A DNA stretch of 64,000 nt from Pelobates cultripes (GCA_933207985.1 OW240921.1:90404027-90468026); one strand, 5' to 3'. Shown: positions 34,663 to 47,550, numbered from the stretch's first letter. The notes: generated from the sequence alone by a model not told the origin. Translations and numbers: made by a program.

Positions 34663-37600
34663 GGAGGGGCAGGGCCTGGTCGCCATACTGAGCAGACGCA
34701 TGGCAGTCAAGCTCCTCATGTAACTTGACAGAAATTTAACATTTGTGTACTACTCACTCACTATTCGCCTCCCTCAGTGGCACCTTTGTACCTGAGACAG
34801 CTGGTGGGCACTCGATGGTGCTTCTCTGCGACAAGCTGTGCTGGAGATATGGTCTTCTGCATCCGTGGGCTAGCATTGTTTCAGCGGGGAGGAACGGCCA
34901 ACCTTCTCAGCAGAGTACATTTGCTGGAGTGGCAGACTGGCCCTTTATCCCCCCTTCCTCCCCGGAACGGTGGGGGTCATCCCATTCCACACCACCATGG
35001 TGCTTGGCACTAACCTGAAATGCGGCACTAGTCCACAAGGCCTCACTGTAGACATCAAGTTGGCAGCAGGCCTTAAGTGCTTCCAGGAGTCAGCAGCAGT
35101 TACACTATGAAGCTGGATGGAGGCCTTTTGCTCCACATTTGACCAAATCTGCAAGCAATTCTGACAACAGATCCAGGCACAGGGCTGTACAAGCCATCTC
35201 GGCAGATAAGCATGCGATCCCTGTTGATACCGGGTCCTCTTCCTCCCTTTCTGGGCCGGAAAACCCAGATGGGGCCTTCCCCTAGCCACACCAATATGCC
35301 ACCTGGGACATTGCCCTGCAGATTGGGGTCAGTGAACATTGTGCCCCAGTTCCCGAGGAGGTTTGGGGCTGGGGTGTTGGAACTCTGACACTATACGGGG
35401 AGCACCATGCCACTACAACCTTCCACAGTACAGGCATTGGCTGTAACGTGTTGAACCAAGAATCAGGCACAGAGGACTCTGCTTGTTTTTCTTTTCAGAA
35501 ACATATTTTGCCTCATGTGTGAAATTAATAGCAGTATGTCATATATTAATGCGCTTTCCACTCGTACTAGAATTCGTTCACAATGTTTTAAGCTGATTTA
35601 TCATCATCACCGACACATATTTGTCCAAGACTTACTGTGACATAAGCATCTCATTTTATCATGTATGATCTTATATTGACATTGATACTCTTGTAACTAT
35701 CCTTATCGAAATACAATCCAGCAAAATTGTGCTATAATTACGATTGCCTAGCATTGTTAAGCTTTGTTTATTCTACTACTTTGCTAATGCTGGTACGGCA
35801 CCCCAAGAATGTTTGTTGCATTCAAGCACATTAAAAATAAAGAATGTTGGAGGTGGGGGCCTGACTGCTAAGAAGGCCATACGCATCTTCTGAGAGCGCC
35901 AGCACTGCTGAGCTTAATTTAGGCAAATTGAGACCAAAATCGTGATATTCGAAGTCTGGAACGACCGTGGTTTGCTGCTGAATCGAGTAGGAATCTGTGG
36001 ACACATGCTTTTTATGTTTTGTTTAAGATATACCACAGTCTACTTATGAGGCCTAGCATGGTAGACGACCTGGAGGCTGGGGAAATCAGTGGATCTCTTC
36101 CACAGGGTCCGCTCCAAACGGCAAATCTCTTTGTGCTCCAAAACTTCCCCCCCCTTTGGACCTGCGGGGGATATCCCGGTTCCCACTATGGATGGAAACC
36201 TACTTACCTGCAACATACAACCCTCAGGAAGAGCCAAAACCCGCATGAAGATCCTCCATGAAGATGACCGCCACACCACAGCCTCCACAGTTTCCGGAGG
36301 GTTCAGAGCTCCTCTGCTGGAAAAAGCACTTCGAGACTCACTTCGACCAGATCTGTGAGGCGTTCTGGAGGCGCAAACATAGCAATCGGAAACACTGCAC
36401 ATACATACTTCTACCAGCATGACGACTTCAAACCACTGAAGTGGTCATGGTAGTTGGAGTAACCTTTTAAGTACATGTGGTAAAATTGGCAGAGCCCAAC
36501 TAGCTAGGAAGCAGAGAAGAAATCTGGGGTCTGATTTATCCTCATCACCGACATATGTTTGTCCAAGATTTACTGTGACATAAGCCCCCTTCCCATACTT
36601 CACCTATTGAACCGGAAAATAGGGTTGAAGCAGCGGTTCGCCAATCCTGCTCCAGGCTGGTGCGTACACCTCACCGCCCAAACATGGTGAAGAACAGAAG
36701 GCAGAGGCCACAACCCCTACAATCTTGCAGAAATTCTGTTAAACAGCCCTGATACTACCCTCCTGCACAGCGCGCCAGCGGGGGCCAAGTCAACGCAACT
36801 GGCACCATTGGAGAGTTTCCGCTCAGCAATGTCACGGTGTACAAAGTGACAAGCCTGGAGATCTGCTCCTGCAGCTAGGACATTGCCAATCCTGCCAAAG
36901 CACGAAACAGGAGAGCACCATTGCTTGGAACCAGAGGGGTACTGCCTTGAGTTTAGATTAATTCTTGTATATCTGGTTTGCTGGCCCTCCACTCATGTTC
37001 ATCGGCTTAACAACCCTATGACAGTCCAACAGACTCTTCAGGCTCTAGCATTTATGTGGCATTGGGTGACCTAATGTAGAAACATCTTAACAGACAGAGT
37101 GATACCTATGCAAAGAGCTATGCTCCCACTCTGTATCTTGTGCCTTCACTTGCCATACAGTTTGTTTAACCCCAGTGGTACAGTGGTTTCACATTATGCT
37201 TTTTCATTCTAAGTTACTACGGCCCATTTTTGTTTTATTTAAAGGCATTATAGCTAGCATGTTTCATACTCTTTATAACTTTCTATCATCCGCATCTCTA
37301 ACTAGCACTGTACACCTCTGAGCTACATTTTTTAACTAACTTAGACAAAATTGTTTTATTGACTTGTGATTAGTCTAAATGCCAATTCTTAGTTAGACAT
37401 ATCTGACAAGCTTAATATGAGTGTTTTAGATGTGCTTGCAATTGTTGTTGTGGCATAGCAAGCTTTGTTGTTATCTAATGCACAGCAAAATTAAAGATTT
37501 TTTTTTTTTTAAAGAATGTAAAAAAAAAAATCCGGGAGGCAGGGCCTGGCTAGCATGGTGGATGACTGTGTTCTTAGAGGGCTCCTCACATACAGTTTGA

Positions 37601-38980
37601 AACTTAAACATTCTGCTTGGATTGTAACCTCAAGGAGGACTCCGGGGGACACTTATCTCTTCTTGTCTATTCAAATTCTTTTTTGAGAGTTTGAAGCACT
37701 TTTGAACCACATGCAGCCCAGAATTGATTTTGAGGCTTATGCACCTGGACGATCTGTGGAAGGGAGAAACGGACGATCTCCTGGAGCTGCCAGTGTGTAT
37801 GAAGCATACAGTTGAAACCCTGTGCCCCCCCCCTCAGGACTGGTGGGGGTTATCCCTGTCCCCACCAGAAAAAAAGTTGTTGGGGGCTAAGGAGCAAAGA
37901 CACTCTAACGTACTGTGATGTGAAGAGGCCTAGTGACATACCTAAGATAGCTACCATGCCACCTGAGCATCCACTGTCTCAATAGGAATCAAGGTTCCAT
38001 GCAGCTTTTGACGCTGTATGCACAACTTTCTGGACTCGGATCGAGTCCTGCCAGTCAAAGCCATTACTTACCCTGCCTGTGACGGAGGGTGTCCCCAGTG
38101 ACACCCCAGCACACTGCTCTCCTTCTGGGCCGAGAGCCAAGATGGTTGTCATGTCCATCAGCCATCCACGACCCTGTGGGACTGCTTGTGGAGTAGGGGT
38201 CTCGCAGGACATCAGCCCAACCTCTGAAGATGGGGGGCTTAGTGGTGAAAAGGCACCGGCTCATGTGCTGGCATGTGCTTGGAGAGTAGTGAAGGTGGAA
38301 TATAGTCGATCTGAGCCACCTCCAGGTGAGGCAGGGAGGTACCGAGAGAACCATGCAGCAATCTGTAACTGGAAGCTGAGCCGAGCCGGACCCCAGTTGA
38401 AGCATGCTTGTGGAATTGGCTGAGATAAGGACACTGACTTTCCTGAAGCCTATTATGTGCAGCTTTAGCACACTAATTTGATGTCAGCTAAAACGTTTGG
38501 TTTTGTTTTAATTTTCTTCTCGTTTACTTATTAGTCAGCTACTTATCATTTTACTTATTCATGCGTAGTTGTATTACTCCTCTGAAGCTCCTAGCAACTA
38601 ATGGTCTGCTGATGGTGCAGCTTTGACAAGTACCTGGTGGTCTCCACATTTCTAATTTTGTTGTCTACATGTCTAGAAAGCCTATCTGTACACAAGCTAC
38701 TACTCTAACCTATACCTAGACATGCTTCTATAGCTTGTATTTAACACTCTAAAAGAATGCAGATCCAGCAACTACCAAACCCGCATTGTATCTTATCTGT
38801 AACCATGATTGCTAACCTACGCTGTTATGTCTTGGTCAGCTGCTTTAACTACTTTAGAAAATGTGTTCTTATTACTTATGCCATACCTATGTTCCTAAAT
38901 GTTATTATCGTGCCTACTCCTGCTGTTGTGGCATAGTCGGTGTTTGTTCTTCCCGCACAGCAAAAATAAAGAATGAAAAA
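34663..38980 (+). mobile_element. head-to-tail trimer of L1-like non-autonomous retroelements
   Basis: Three related copies follow one another on the plus strand: B 34663-35847, C 35848-37525, D 37526-38980. Each starts with a GGAGG(C/T)(A/G)GGGCCTG-like head (34663, 35851, 37532). Each ends with an A-rich tail (AAAAATAAAGAATG at 35833, TTAAAGAATG plus A-run at 37510, AAAAATAAAGAATG plus A-run at 38962). The whole block, not the single copies, is bounded by an 11-bp direct repeat AAACAGACAAG (34652-34662 and 38981-38991). C and D share a 3' end with GTTGTGGCATAG and GCACAGCAAAA. All have the GC-rich GGGGGTTATCCC-type block. No reverse transcriptase is present. Confidence 0.75.
36388..36530 (+). 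repeat. 140-bp segment repeated at 40258
   Basis: Runs from GAAACACTGCACATACATAC to AAATCTGGGGT and matches 40258-40402 with only a handful of differences. It contains the hairpin CTTCAAACCACTGAAG and GTTGGAGTAACCTTTTAAG. It lies inside retroelement copy C, so the copy at 40258 may be debris of the same family. Confidence 0.75.
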
Positions 38981-38991
38981 AAACAGACAAG

Positions 38992-39897
38992 TGTGTGTTA
39001 CACTTATCCTGAGTGTGATCATTATATAGATGTATACTACAAAAGTGCATTTATGTGCAATGAATTCTGTTTCCATAACAACAAAACAAGATATGGTTAC
39101 CACCATAAACCCAACGTCCATGCAACAAATGTCTATGATGTGTTATTTAGATATTATGTGAAGATTTTGTCCCATTACTTTATTCATCAGATCTGGAAAC
39201 CTTCAAAAAGATGTCACCAAGAGTCTTGGGAAAATGATTTTAATACTTTATTTAAAAAGAAAGCAATGCAAAGATTCTATTCAATAGAGCTAAAGAACAG
39301 ATGGTACATGTATAAATATAGATTCAAGATTATTGAAAATATTAATACTATTAACTAGTGTCTTTCAGATTTTGTACAATGACCTTACCAAAAGGGAATC
39401 CCAAAGTGGCTCCAGACATACCTGGCACTTGCGTATTGAACCTGTATGTTACATTGCAGCCCTATCCCATTGATCAGACCAGCCATCCAGCCCCATTTAT
39501 GTGTGGTCACATACATATTGTTTTCTAGGTACGGATCCTCCCTCTGATAAGGAGCTAACAAGTACTGATGAGCACGCAGTATTATAGGCCTTTCCAGTCT
39601 ATGACACATTGGTCTCTGGCTGTCTTTTTATTAAGAGTAACGGTCACGTGTCTTGTGTGGAATGCATCGGCCACATGTTGTATCAGTAATTCTCTCCCTA
39701 CACAGTATTTATCTAGAATAGTAACTTGTATATAGTTTTTTTTGTTGGGTTCTTCTGCCAGTTTCACCACATCTTTATTGTTTTGTATATTTGTTTTTGA
39801 TCAGCAGATATTTAACCTCCTGGTGACACGATGGTCGCACAACAATTATTAAAACAAAGGAAGATGTCCAGTGGCGTAATGCTCTGTCAGACCTGCA
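38992..39897. other. no gene assigned
   Basis: The open frame 38861-39358 (+, 165 codons) begins inside the retroelement tail, is rich in Tyr, Cys and Lys and has no motif. Two minus-strand frames (39582-39770 and 39385-39609) abut and show more protein-like composition (NYIQVTILDKYCVGRELLIQ), but I recognise neither. They may be traces of an old element. Confidence 0.35.
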
Positions 39898-40056
39898 GCA
39901 ATCACATGCAGAGAGGTGTTACTAGGGCCGCATAAACAAAGTGATTTAACTCCTAAATGGCAGAGAATTGAGCAGTGAGGCTGCAGGGGCATGTTCTATA
40001 CACCAAAACTGCTTCATTAAGCTAAAGTTGTTTTGGTGCTTAGAGTATTCCTTTAA
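39898..40056 (-). mobile_element. TTAA MITE fragment, second subfamily
   Basis: On the minus strand it starts TTAAAGGAATACTCTAAGCA, then a hairpin CAAAACAACTTTAGC/GCAGTTTTGGTG. It then runs through GGAGTTAAATCACTTTG to about 39898. The other terminus was not found. Confidence 0.6.
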
Positions 40057-40257
40057 TGCAAGTCTGGAAACAGAGGAGGGGAAATGAGATACAGAAGTGT
40101 CAATATGTAATAAGACGGACCTCAGCTGCGTTTCCCATAATGAGCAATAAAGGAACATATATATATATATATATTTTATTTTTATTTTTAAACCATCCAA
40201 TGAAAACACTTGATGTCAGTCAGTGGAGGCTGATCCAAAGGGGCAGATAGAGCACTC

Positions 40258-40402
40258 AGAAACACTGCACATACATACTTCTACCAGCATGACCACTTCA
40301 AACCACTGAAGTGGTTGTGGTAGTTGGAGTAACCTTGTAAGTACATGTGGTAAAACTGGCAGAGCCGAACAAGCTAGGAAGCAGAGAAAAAATCTGGGGT
40401 AA
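40258..40402 (+). repeat. second copy of the 140-bp segment
   Basis: See 36388-36530. The copy is near identical (for example GTGGTTGTGGTAG instead of GTGGTCATGGTAG). Confidence 0.75.
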
Positions 40403-41399
40403 AATCTAGCACCCCACCATCTCCAGTTGCCTCTTTGATAGCTAATTTTTTATATCCATTCTTATGTTTTGGTGTGTACAGTTTTTTTTATTTTTAGGTG
40501 CCCATATACTGTACATGTTTAAATGTTTATACGGTGTTAGAATAAGAATATTTTTTATTTCTTCTAATCAGAAAAAAATCATATTTCATCAAGATTTAGA
40601 AAATAATCTCAGCAAAATTGTTTACATCATTTTATTAGTCTACAAGTTATAAAAAAATCCATCAAACATAGTTCTATAGTCATAATATACAAAGTCATAT
40701 GAAAAATAGTCTTGTAACACTGTGTATGTATTCATTGAACTGCTTTATGTACATGACAAACAGTTTCTATATGTGGTTACATCTTGACCTCTCCGTGCGT
40801 TATATGGAGATTTCGCAAATTTAGTATGTTACGAAAGCATTTCAACATTGTAAATATCAGAATGTAGTTTTATTTACTAAGGCAACCCTGGAATTAATAA
40901 ATTAGCCATATAAAAATATACAAAAACATCACATCAATTGGTACACACATTTTAAAATTTGCCTACCAAGATGGCTGAACACAGAACCCTTCTGCTCTAT
41001 TCTCGAAAAATGAATTATTTACTGATATGCCACTGAAGTCGTTTAAAAAAAGAGCAGACAAAGTTCTTTGCAGACTTTGATGCAATCCAAATTTTTCCCC
41101 CCAGCTTTTCTTAATGTCCTTTCTGCAGGAAATAGACAAATCTCTTCATGTTTGTTTTTGTAATCTTTGCGCCTTCGATATTAACTCGCTGTTTCTTCTT
41201 TTTTCTTGCTAGGCATTTTTGTGATTCTAGACAAAACAATAAGCTAATTACTAAATTAAATCTGAAATTTAGAGATTATATGTGGATTAACTGTACAATA
41301 ACTACTAGAATAATTAAAGAAATACTTGTTAGTACAGTTCAGACGTTTGTAAAAGAGAAGATGCATACAGTTAGTATTAATGTAGTATTATAGAATTAA
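40403..41399. other. no gene seen
   Basis: AT-rich unique-looking DNA. The open frames 40464-40652 and 41148-41393 are Phe/Ile/Lys-rich and not protein-like. Confidence 0.45.
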
Positions 41400-41965
41400 C
41401 ATAGCTTTAAGAATACATAATTACACAGGCATCGGTTTTTACTGTTGATTCAAAAGAAGGCAAAAAAAAAAAAACAACACAGTTTGAAGCGTTTCCAATT
41501 GTGCGAAAAAAAATCCTTCTTGACCCAAGAATGACAGTCAGATCTCACCTTGGATCAAGAAACTATTACCCCACTAATTAAAAAATATATCCCTGAATAT
41601 TATGTTTTTGCAAGTATTTATCCAATAAAACTACCTCTTCAGGCAGAGAATTCCACATCCTTATTGCTCTCACTTTAAAAACAAAAAACAAAAAACCCTT
41701 CCTTTGGTTTGTATTGGCCTAAAATATATTTGTATAAAGTTATCATATCCCCTCGGAAGCAACGTTTTTCTAAACTAAAGAGGTTTAAATTTGTTAACCT
41801 TTCTTCATAGCTAACATGCTCCATTCCTTTTATTAATTTTGTAGCCCGCCTCTACACTTTTTCTAGCGCCATAATATCCTTCTAGAACAGGTGCCCAAAA
41901 TTGGGCAGCACATTTAAGGTATGGTCTTACCATCAATTTCTAAAGAGGCAAAATTATATTTTTGT
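41400..41965 (-). pseudogene. CR1-type LINE 3' remnant, minus strand
   Basis: The plus strand reads as the complement of a CR1 3' region: TTCCACATCCTTATTGCTCT, AAAGTTATCATATCCCCTCG, TGTAGCCCGCCTCTACAC, GGTGCCCAAAATTGGGCAGC. The last block corresponds to the end of the reverse-transcriptase ORF. The 3' terminus faces left with the A-rich, GAAGGCAAAA-containing tail near 41455. A similar 3' piece is at 61385-61545. Confidence 0.65.
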
Positions 41966-42055
41966 CACGAGAATGAATGCCGCTGTAGCTGAGACATTTT
42001 ACTCACAGGAGTCCTGCCTCCTGGTTATTCTGTAGTCTATTGAATTAAGTGGATC

Positions 42056-43128
42056 CAGGACCAGTGCTTCCCTAAGGTAGCACAGGCAGCTGCCATAGGT
42101 CACCAGAGCAGGGGGGCGCAAAAATCAGAATCCCCTGTCTCCCTGCAGCCAGCAAACAGCAAATTGAGAGCAGTGTTCTTCACTGGCCGCTATGTGCTGG
42201 CTGCAGGCTCCAGCTTTTGTCCCACCTGATTACCAGGTATATGATTTCCCCCTCCCTGGTCCAAAGTAAGCCTCAGAGATAGGAGAATACACTTAAGTTG
42301 TTATTTTTTATCCACATTTTTTTTGTTAACAGCCCCTGAGCCCTCCTTTACAGCTCCCAGCGCCCACCACAGTCCCTGTCCCACAACTACAGCCTATGTG
42401 CCCCCCTCAACAGCCCCTGTGCCTCCCTCTAAAGCCCCTGCCCCACCACAGGCCTTGTTCCACCTCTACAGCCCCTGTGCCTACTCTACAGCCACTGACC
42501 CCCACTGCAGCCCCTGTTCCCCACTAAAACCCCTAACCCCCTACTACACATCCTTAATACTACAGTCTCTATCCCCCCATGTGCAGCCCTTATCCCCTAC
42601 TACAGACCCTCACTGTGGCTGCATGTCTGTGTGTGTGTCTGTATGACTGTATGTCTGTGTTTGTATGACATTGTACCTGTATGTGTAGATTGTATGACTG
42701 TGTGCCTGTATGACTGTATTTGTCTAATTGTGTGCCTGCATATCTGTATGACTGTGTGCCTGAATGATTATGTCTGTGTTTGCCAGTATGGTTGTGTTTG
42801 TGGCTATATTACTATGTCTATATGGCATGGGAGGAAAAAGACACACAAAGGGTCCTGGGGGGAGAGGGACACACAAAATGGGCTGATGGGAGAGAGACAC
42901 AGAATGGGGCTGGGGGAAAGAAAGAGACACCCAAAGGGGCCATGAGAAAAATAGAGACACACAAATGGGCTGGGGGATGTAAGAGATACACAAGGGGGGT
43001 TGTAAGAGACATACAATGGGGTGTAAGACACACTGAAGGGTGGATAAAATACCCTAAAGGGTGTAAGAAATTCAAAAGGGGGGGGGCAAAATGCCTCTTC
43101 TCTTGTGTAAATCCTTGCACTGGCCCTG
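42056..43128. mobile_element. 1.07-kb non-autonomous hAT element with internal minisatellites
   Basis: Bounded by a perfect 8-bp direct repeat AGTGGATC (42048-42055 and 43129-43136). The ends CAGGACCAGTGC and GCACTGGCCCTG are inverted, a terminal type I know from vertebrate hAT elements (CAGGGCCGGTGC). Inside lie a C-rich array of ACAGCCCCTGTGCCCCC type (42330-42610), a TGTATGACTGTGTGCCTG array (42620-42830) and a GGGGAGAGAGACACACAAAG array (42835-43080). There is no transposase. Open frames across the arrays are periodic artefacts. Confidence 0.85.
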
Positions 43129-43368
43129 AGTGGATCTGGTACGTTTTTGGTAATTATGTTATTCTAATGTTCTCCAAATCATTTACAAAAAGTAACCAGT
43201 CAAAATTATTATAGAGGAACTATTTAAAATCATGCTCACTCACTCCTATTTTGAATCACTTACCAGCCTCCCATGGGTAACAAATGAAATTCATCCCCTA
43301 TAATCTCAACCAACCGAATCACAATTATAAGCATCTAATTTTATTATGCTAAGCATATAATATTTAGT

Positions 43369-43448
43369 TTAACCCCCTAAGGACACAACTTCAGAAATAA
43401 AAGGGAATCATGACGGAATATTTCCGTCATGTGTCCTTACGTGGTTAA
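43369..43448. mobile_element. 80-bp TTAA palindromic MITE
   Basis: TTAACCCCCTAAGGACACA faces TGTGTCCTTACGTGGTTAA, with TTAA at each end and the core AAAAGGGAATCATGACGG. It is the same family as 62157-62227. Confidence 0.7.
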
Positions 43449-46400
43449 TGTTCTCTAAATCTACAGTGATTCTACAGGAAAGTCCAGTTCCCAGCACCTT
43501 ATTCCTCTCCCACTCGACGCCCTATTTTAATTTGCAGTACTGATACATTTACAGGTTGATATGTGCAGTCTGTGCAATGCAGGTAAGCATGCTTACTTCC
43601 ACAGCAATCTCTGGAACTGGTGCCAACTGCTTCCTGAGATGCTGTGAACCCATGAATACATGCATATACCTGCATGAGCCTCTACAATCATAACACAGTA
43701 CAATCATAGCCATGCTCCCGTAGTACTGTACACATGCATGTCCAGCCATGCAATGGGTGCATTGTGGGGTTAATTCACTAAACACCAAATTGCAAAATTC
43801 CAGCTAAAATAACCAAACTGTGACTGCAGCTACGTTAAAAACTTTTTCCAAATCAGCACATTTTTCCTAAATTTTACAATATGATTCTCAATTCGCTACA
43901 ATTCATTTTTTAATGCACAAATCTCTCACATTTTGCAATTCATTCCTGGAAACTGGATTTTATTGGCAGGTCACTTACAAACAGGTATAAGTATTACTGT
44001 CTACATTATAATGTGCAGTAACTGCACTGAATAGAACTGTATGTTCTCATTTTTGTGACTGATTATAGGGTCCACACTTTCCTATATTAAAGTAAATGAT
44101 GTGTATGCTACATCAAACATTCTCTCGGGGATTAGTAAAACCATGTATGGGCCCCTTTATTTGTAAATCCACACAGTCCCTCTGTGATTTAAGAGCAACC
44201 ATCTGTAACAAAGCCTGTCACAAGACAATATTCATGAATGACTTTCCTTATACACTGTACATTCATGCAGAACACTCTCAGTAAACATTTTTCCGGGGGA
44301 GAATGAATAGTGTGCAATATAGTTATTTTCAATGGATATTGTATTCAAGCTCCTGTCAATATTTGGTCATGTTTCTTTAAATACTCCTTAAGATTTTTCG
44401 TTGGCAGATCTCCTTCCTGAAGGTACTAATACTATTGATATTCTTTTTAATCTATAACACTTTGAACATCCCATAAAAGTTAACAAACAAACAAAAAAAA
44501 AAGGGAAATGGTTAGTGGAAAGCAAAAAACAAGGTGCAAGAGTGTACTGAGAACAGACAGCAGCTGAAATAGCCTGCCCTTTGGTGGGTCCCCACTCAGA
44601 TCTCAAGCTGGTTTTAGCTCATCTTGTGCCATCACAGAGAGAACATATCTGAAGCATATCAGACTGGTCCCACCCATACGGGCAGTCCAGATCCAAAATG
44701 CCAGCAAGTTCCCTCTGCACGAGAGACACAGCAACCCCTGACGATCGTTTCAACCTTGCTAGGCATCATTAGTGAGGCATAGCTGATATCTCTCTAGGCA
44801 CCGTGAGCAAGGTCAGTTATTCAAGGTCGGTTATAACATTCACAATCAGTTAAGGCAAGATCCAGATTAGCTAACAGAAACTCTAGATTCCATTACAAGA
44901 AAAAGTCCAGAACTAATAAGGAATAGTTAGGAGAAAGACCAGGTTATATCAGTATTGGTTGGAAGAAGTCTAAGACTGGTCAGACAGGATTCACTGCAAA
45001 ATATTATAGCACACGTGAAATGTCAGGTAAGAATCAAGAAAGGTTTTGCAGATAAATATGAGAAAACAGTAATAATACAAAAATATTTTGGTTCAACATT
45101 GTGCAGCTATAAGCAAACATCGGCTTATTAACTCATCTGTAAGACAAAGCATGACATTAAATGATCAACGCGTTTCACCACATGCTGACATGTTGTTTTA
45201 TAAAATATACCATACATAGACTCTACTGATACACCATCATGTATCCACACGAACATGAAATAATGCTAACTAATAAAGTAATCAATCTTCGAAGACCACA
45301 TATCCCTTGCCTCACTTAGCTTTTACAACACACATGACTCTTCTTCATACGATTATGTGCTATCTCCATCTATTGCCCCCACACTTACCTTGAGAATTGC
45401 TGCAAGAACGCATTTGTAAAATATTATTTTGCATCTATTTGTATCAAATGTAACAGAAATACAAAAGAGCCTTTTTTGTTGTTGTTGGTTTTATTGTATC
45501 TGCAGGAAAGGTACATTTGAGATTTTGTCTCTTTTTCAGCGTGTATGTTGTTATATAATACAATGGCACTAATATTAAATTAATGAAGATCTAATTAGGA
45601 TGAAAAACACTTGATTGTTCTACGTTTTGTTTGTTTCTACTCTTGTTTGTAAAGTTATACGTTACTATTTTCCTATCACGTGTATAAAAAAGATTCAGCA
45701 AGTTAATTACTGTCTACCATATGTGCATTCCTGACAGTTGACATTCAATAAAAACACCTGATTCAACCTATTCTGTGCTGGTTTTAATTTAACTATTTGA
45801 CGAAAACACAAAACAAACAAGCTCAAACAATTCATCCTAACAATACAACCTACTGAAAATTGCTTTCTTTTGTCAACCAAGATACGATTTTTATTTTAGC
45901 CAACATATGTGTCATTATTGAAATGTTATCCAAATCTGCATCACAGTTAAATGGTAAATAATATCTTTAAATTATCTTTATTTAAATGCTTCCTCAGTAT
46001 AAAGAGTGGATACATTGCTTTTCCCCACTAACAGGTCACGATACAGATAATGAGTAATTTTTATATCAATAAAACTTTTTTTTAAGTACAATATATGAGA
46101 TTCTATCATCCCTGTGATATTCCATTTTTTTATTATTTGAAAGATCAGAACTGTTTGAGTGCACAGTTTTTATTTCCACATTTGTTTAACTTAAAACAAA
46201 ACAAATTCGGTTTTCTTTCATAATTTTTTTCCTGCAAAATTTGGCTGTAATTACCTGTATGACCACGTTTGCTGCATATCTATACAGTAATTATTTAAAG
46301 ATCTCTCACTGCATACTTCGTTAACACATGTTTATCTCCTATACGGTTGTGATATAGTATAACATTTCATAGCAATCTTACACCCTACATTGCAACTACG

Positions 46401-47212
46401 ACTGTTATAAATTAATATAAAAAACAAACAAAAACATTTACACTCATCATGAGATCCCCTGATCGTGCCATGCAACACAGCTATAAGAAACACAAAAAAA
46501 CACTTTAGTAAGTTAAAAATAAAACCAAAAGAAATCTTTCTTAAGGAACGTTTCCATTTAATTAGGCTGTATTTATTTGTTTTCTTGCTGTACAATTTTT
46601 ACAAAATCAGAGAACTCTCAGTTTTTAGAATACATTACAGATATATTAAATTCTTTAGCACATGTCATTTTTTATATCTCGATGGAGTGGAAACAGACGA
46701 TTTTCATCAGAAAGACCCACACAAACCAAGGCTTCTAAAGAACAGTCAAGTACCTTTCAACAGAGCATGTTTTGTCTTTACACAAGCACAAATGGCCCTT
46801 TTGTTTAGCACAAGTTGATACCGCTGAAAGACTGAGAAATTCATTGTTCCACTCATTATAAGCAGAACTTCACAATATGTTACAATTTATTCTCAAGGCT
46901 TTAAGATCGCAATCCCTCCCCCCTCCCCCTAAAATCCCAGTGTGCATTGATGCTGTATTTGAAAGTAAACATTACAGTTAGAAATGAAAAGCAATTAGTA
47001 ATGGGATGTAAATCATTGTGTATTTGCTAGGATAGTGGTGGCTAAATATGGGTACTCTGGCTATTGTGGACTTTTCCTTTAATGCTTAACCAGCCTTCAT
47101 GGAAAAAAGTAAATCCACCACATTCGGAATATCAGGTTAACTTTAGATATTGCAACTTGAGTCAAACCCTCATCACTTCATGTTCATATAATCCTAAATT
47201 GTTTTCTCACAG
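43449..47212. other. intergenic, no gene seen
   Basis: 43763-43920 is a dispersed repeat beginning GGGGTTAATTCACTAA, related to 33140. A GTGAAACGCGTTGATC segment on the minus strand near 45165-45180 resembles the 3' half of a hammerhead motif. The rest is AT-rich DNA with A-runs and no coding signal on either strand. Confidence 0.4.
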
Positions 47213-47220
47213 CTGGTAAC

Positions 47221-47550
47221 TAGAGATGTCGCGAACCGTCCGCGAACTTCTCGCGAACGGTTCGCCACGGTTCGTCACGAGCTGTTCGTGGCGAACTCCG
47301 GTCAGCTGACACGTCCCGGCCAATCTCCAGCAGACCCTCCCTCCCAAACCCTCCTACTTCCTGGACAGCATCCATGTTTCCAGCTGTGAGAAAACAATTT
47401 AGGAACATGGATGCTGTCCAGGAAGTAGGAGGGTCTGGGAGGGAGGGTCTGCTGGTGATTGGCCGGGACGTGTCAGCTGACCGGAGTTCGCCGCGAACAG
47501 CTCGTGGCGAACCGTGGCGAACCGTTCGCGAGAAGTTCGCGACATCTCTA
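47221..47550. mobile_element. hAT-type foldback MITE, perfect 8-bp target duplication
   Basis: A 330-bp element beginning TAGAGATGTCGCGAAC and ending GTTCGCGACATCTCTA, with arms of about 155 bp around a short AT-rich loop near 47390. CTGGTAAC flanks it at 47213-47220 and 47551-47558 without mismatch. It shares the CAGACCCTCCCTCCC block with the MITE at 7892. It is inserted about 700 bp past the claudin-19-like stop codon. Confidence 0.9.

Noticed and set aside
38861..39358. 165-codon open frame, the longest non-periodic frame on the plus strand
   Set aside because: It starts inside the 3' end of retroelement copy D, passes through its A-tail and target duplication, and is rich in Tyr, Cys and Lys with no motif; a chance frame in AT-rich DNA.
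42323..43214. Five overlapping open frames of 75-144 codons
   Set aside because: They follow the three minisatellites inside the hAT element; composition repeats with the array unit.
45160..45195. Minus-strand GTGAAACGCGTTGATC hammerhead-like 3' half
   Set aside because: No CTGANGA core precedes it, only GTCAGCATG; possibly a dead Penelope-type relic, but not supportable alone.
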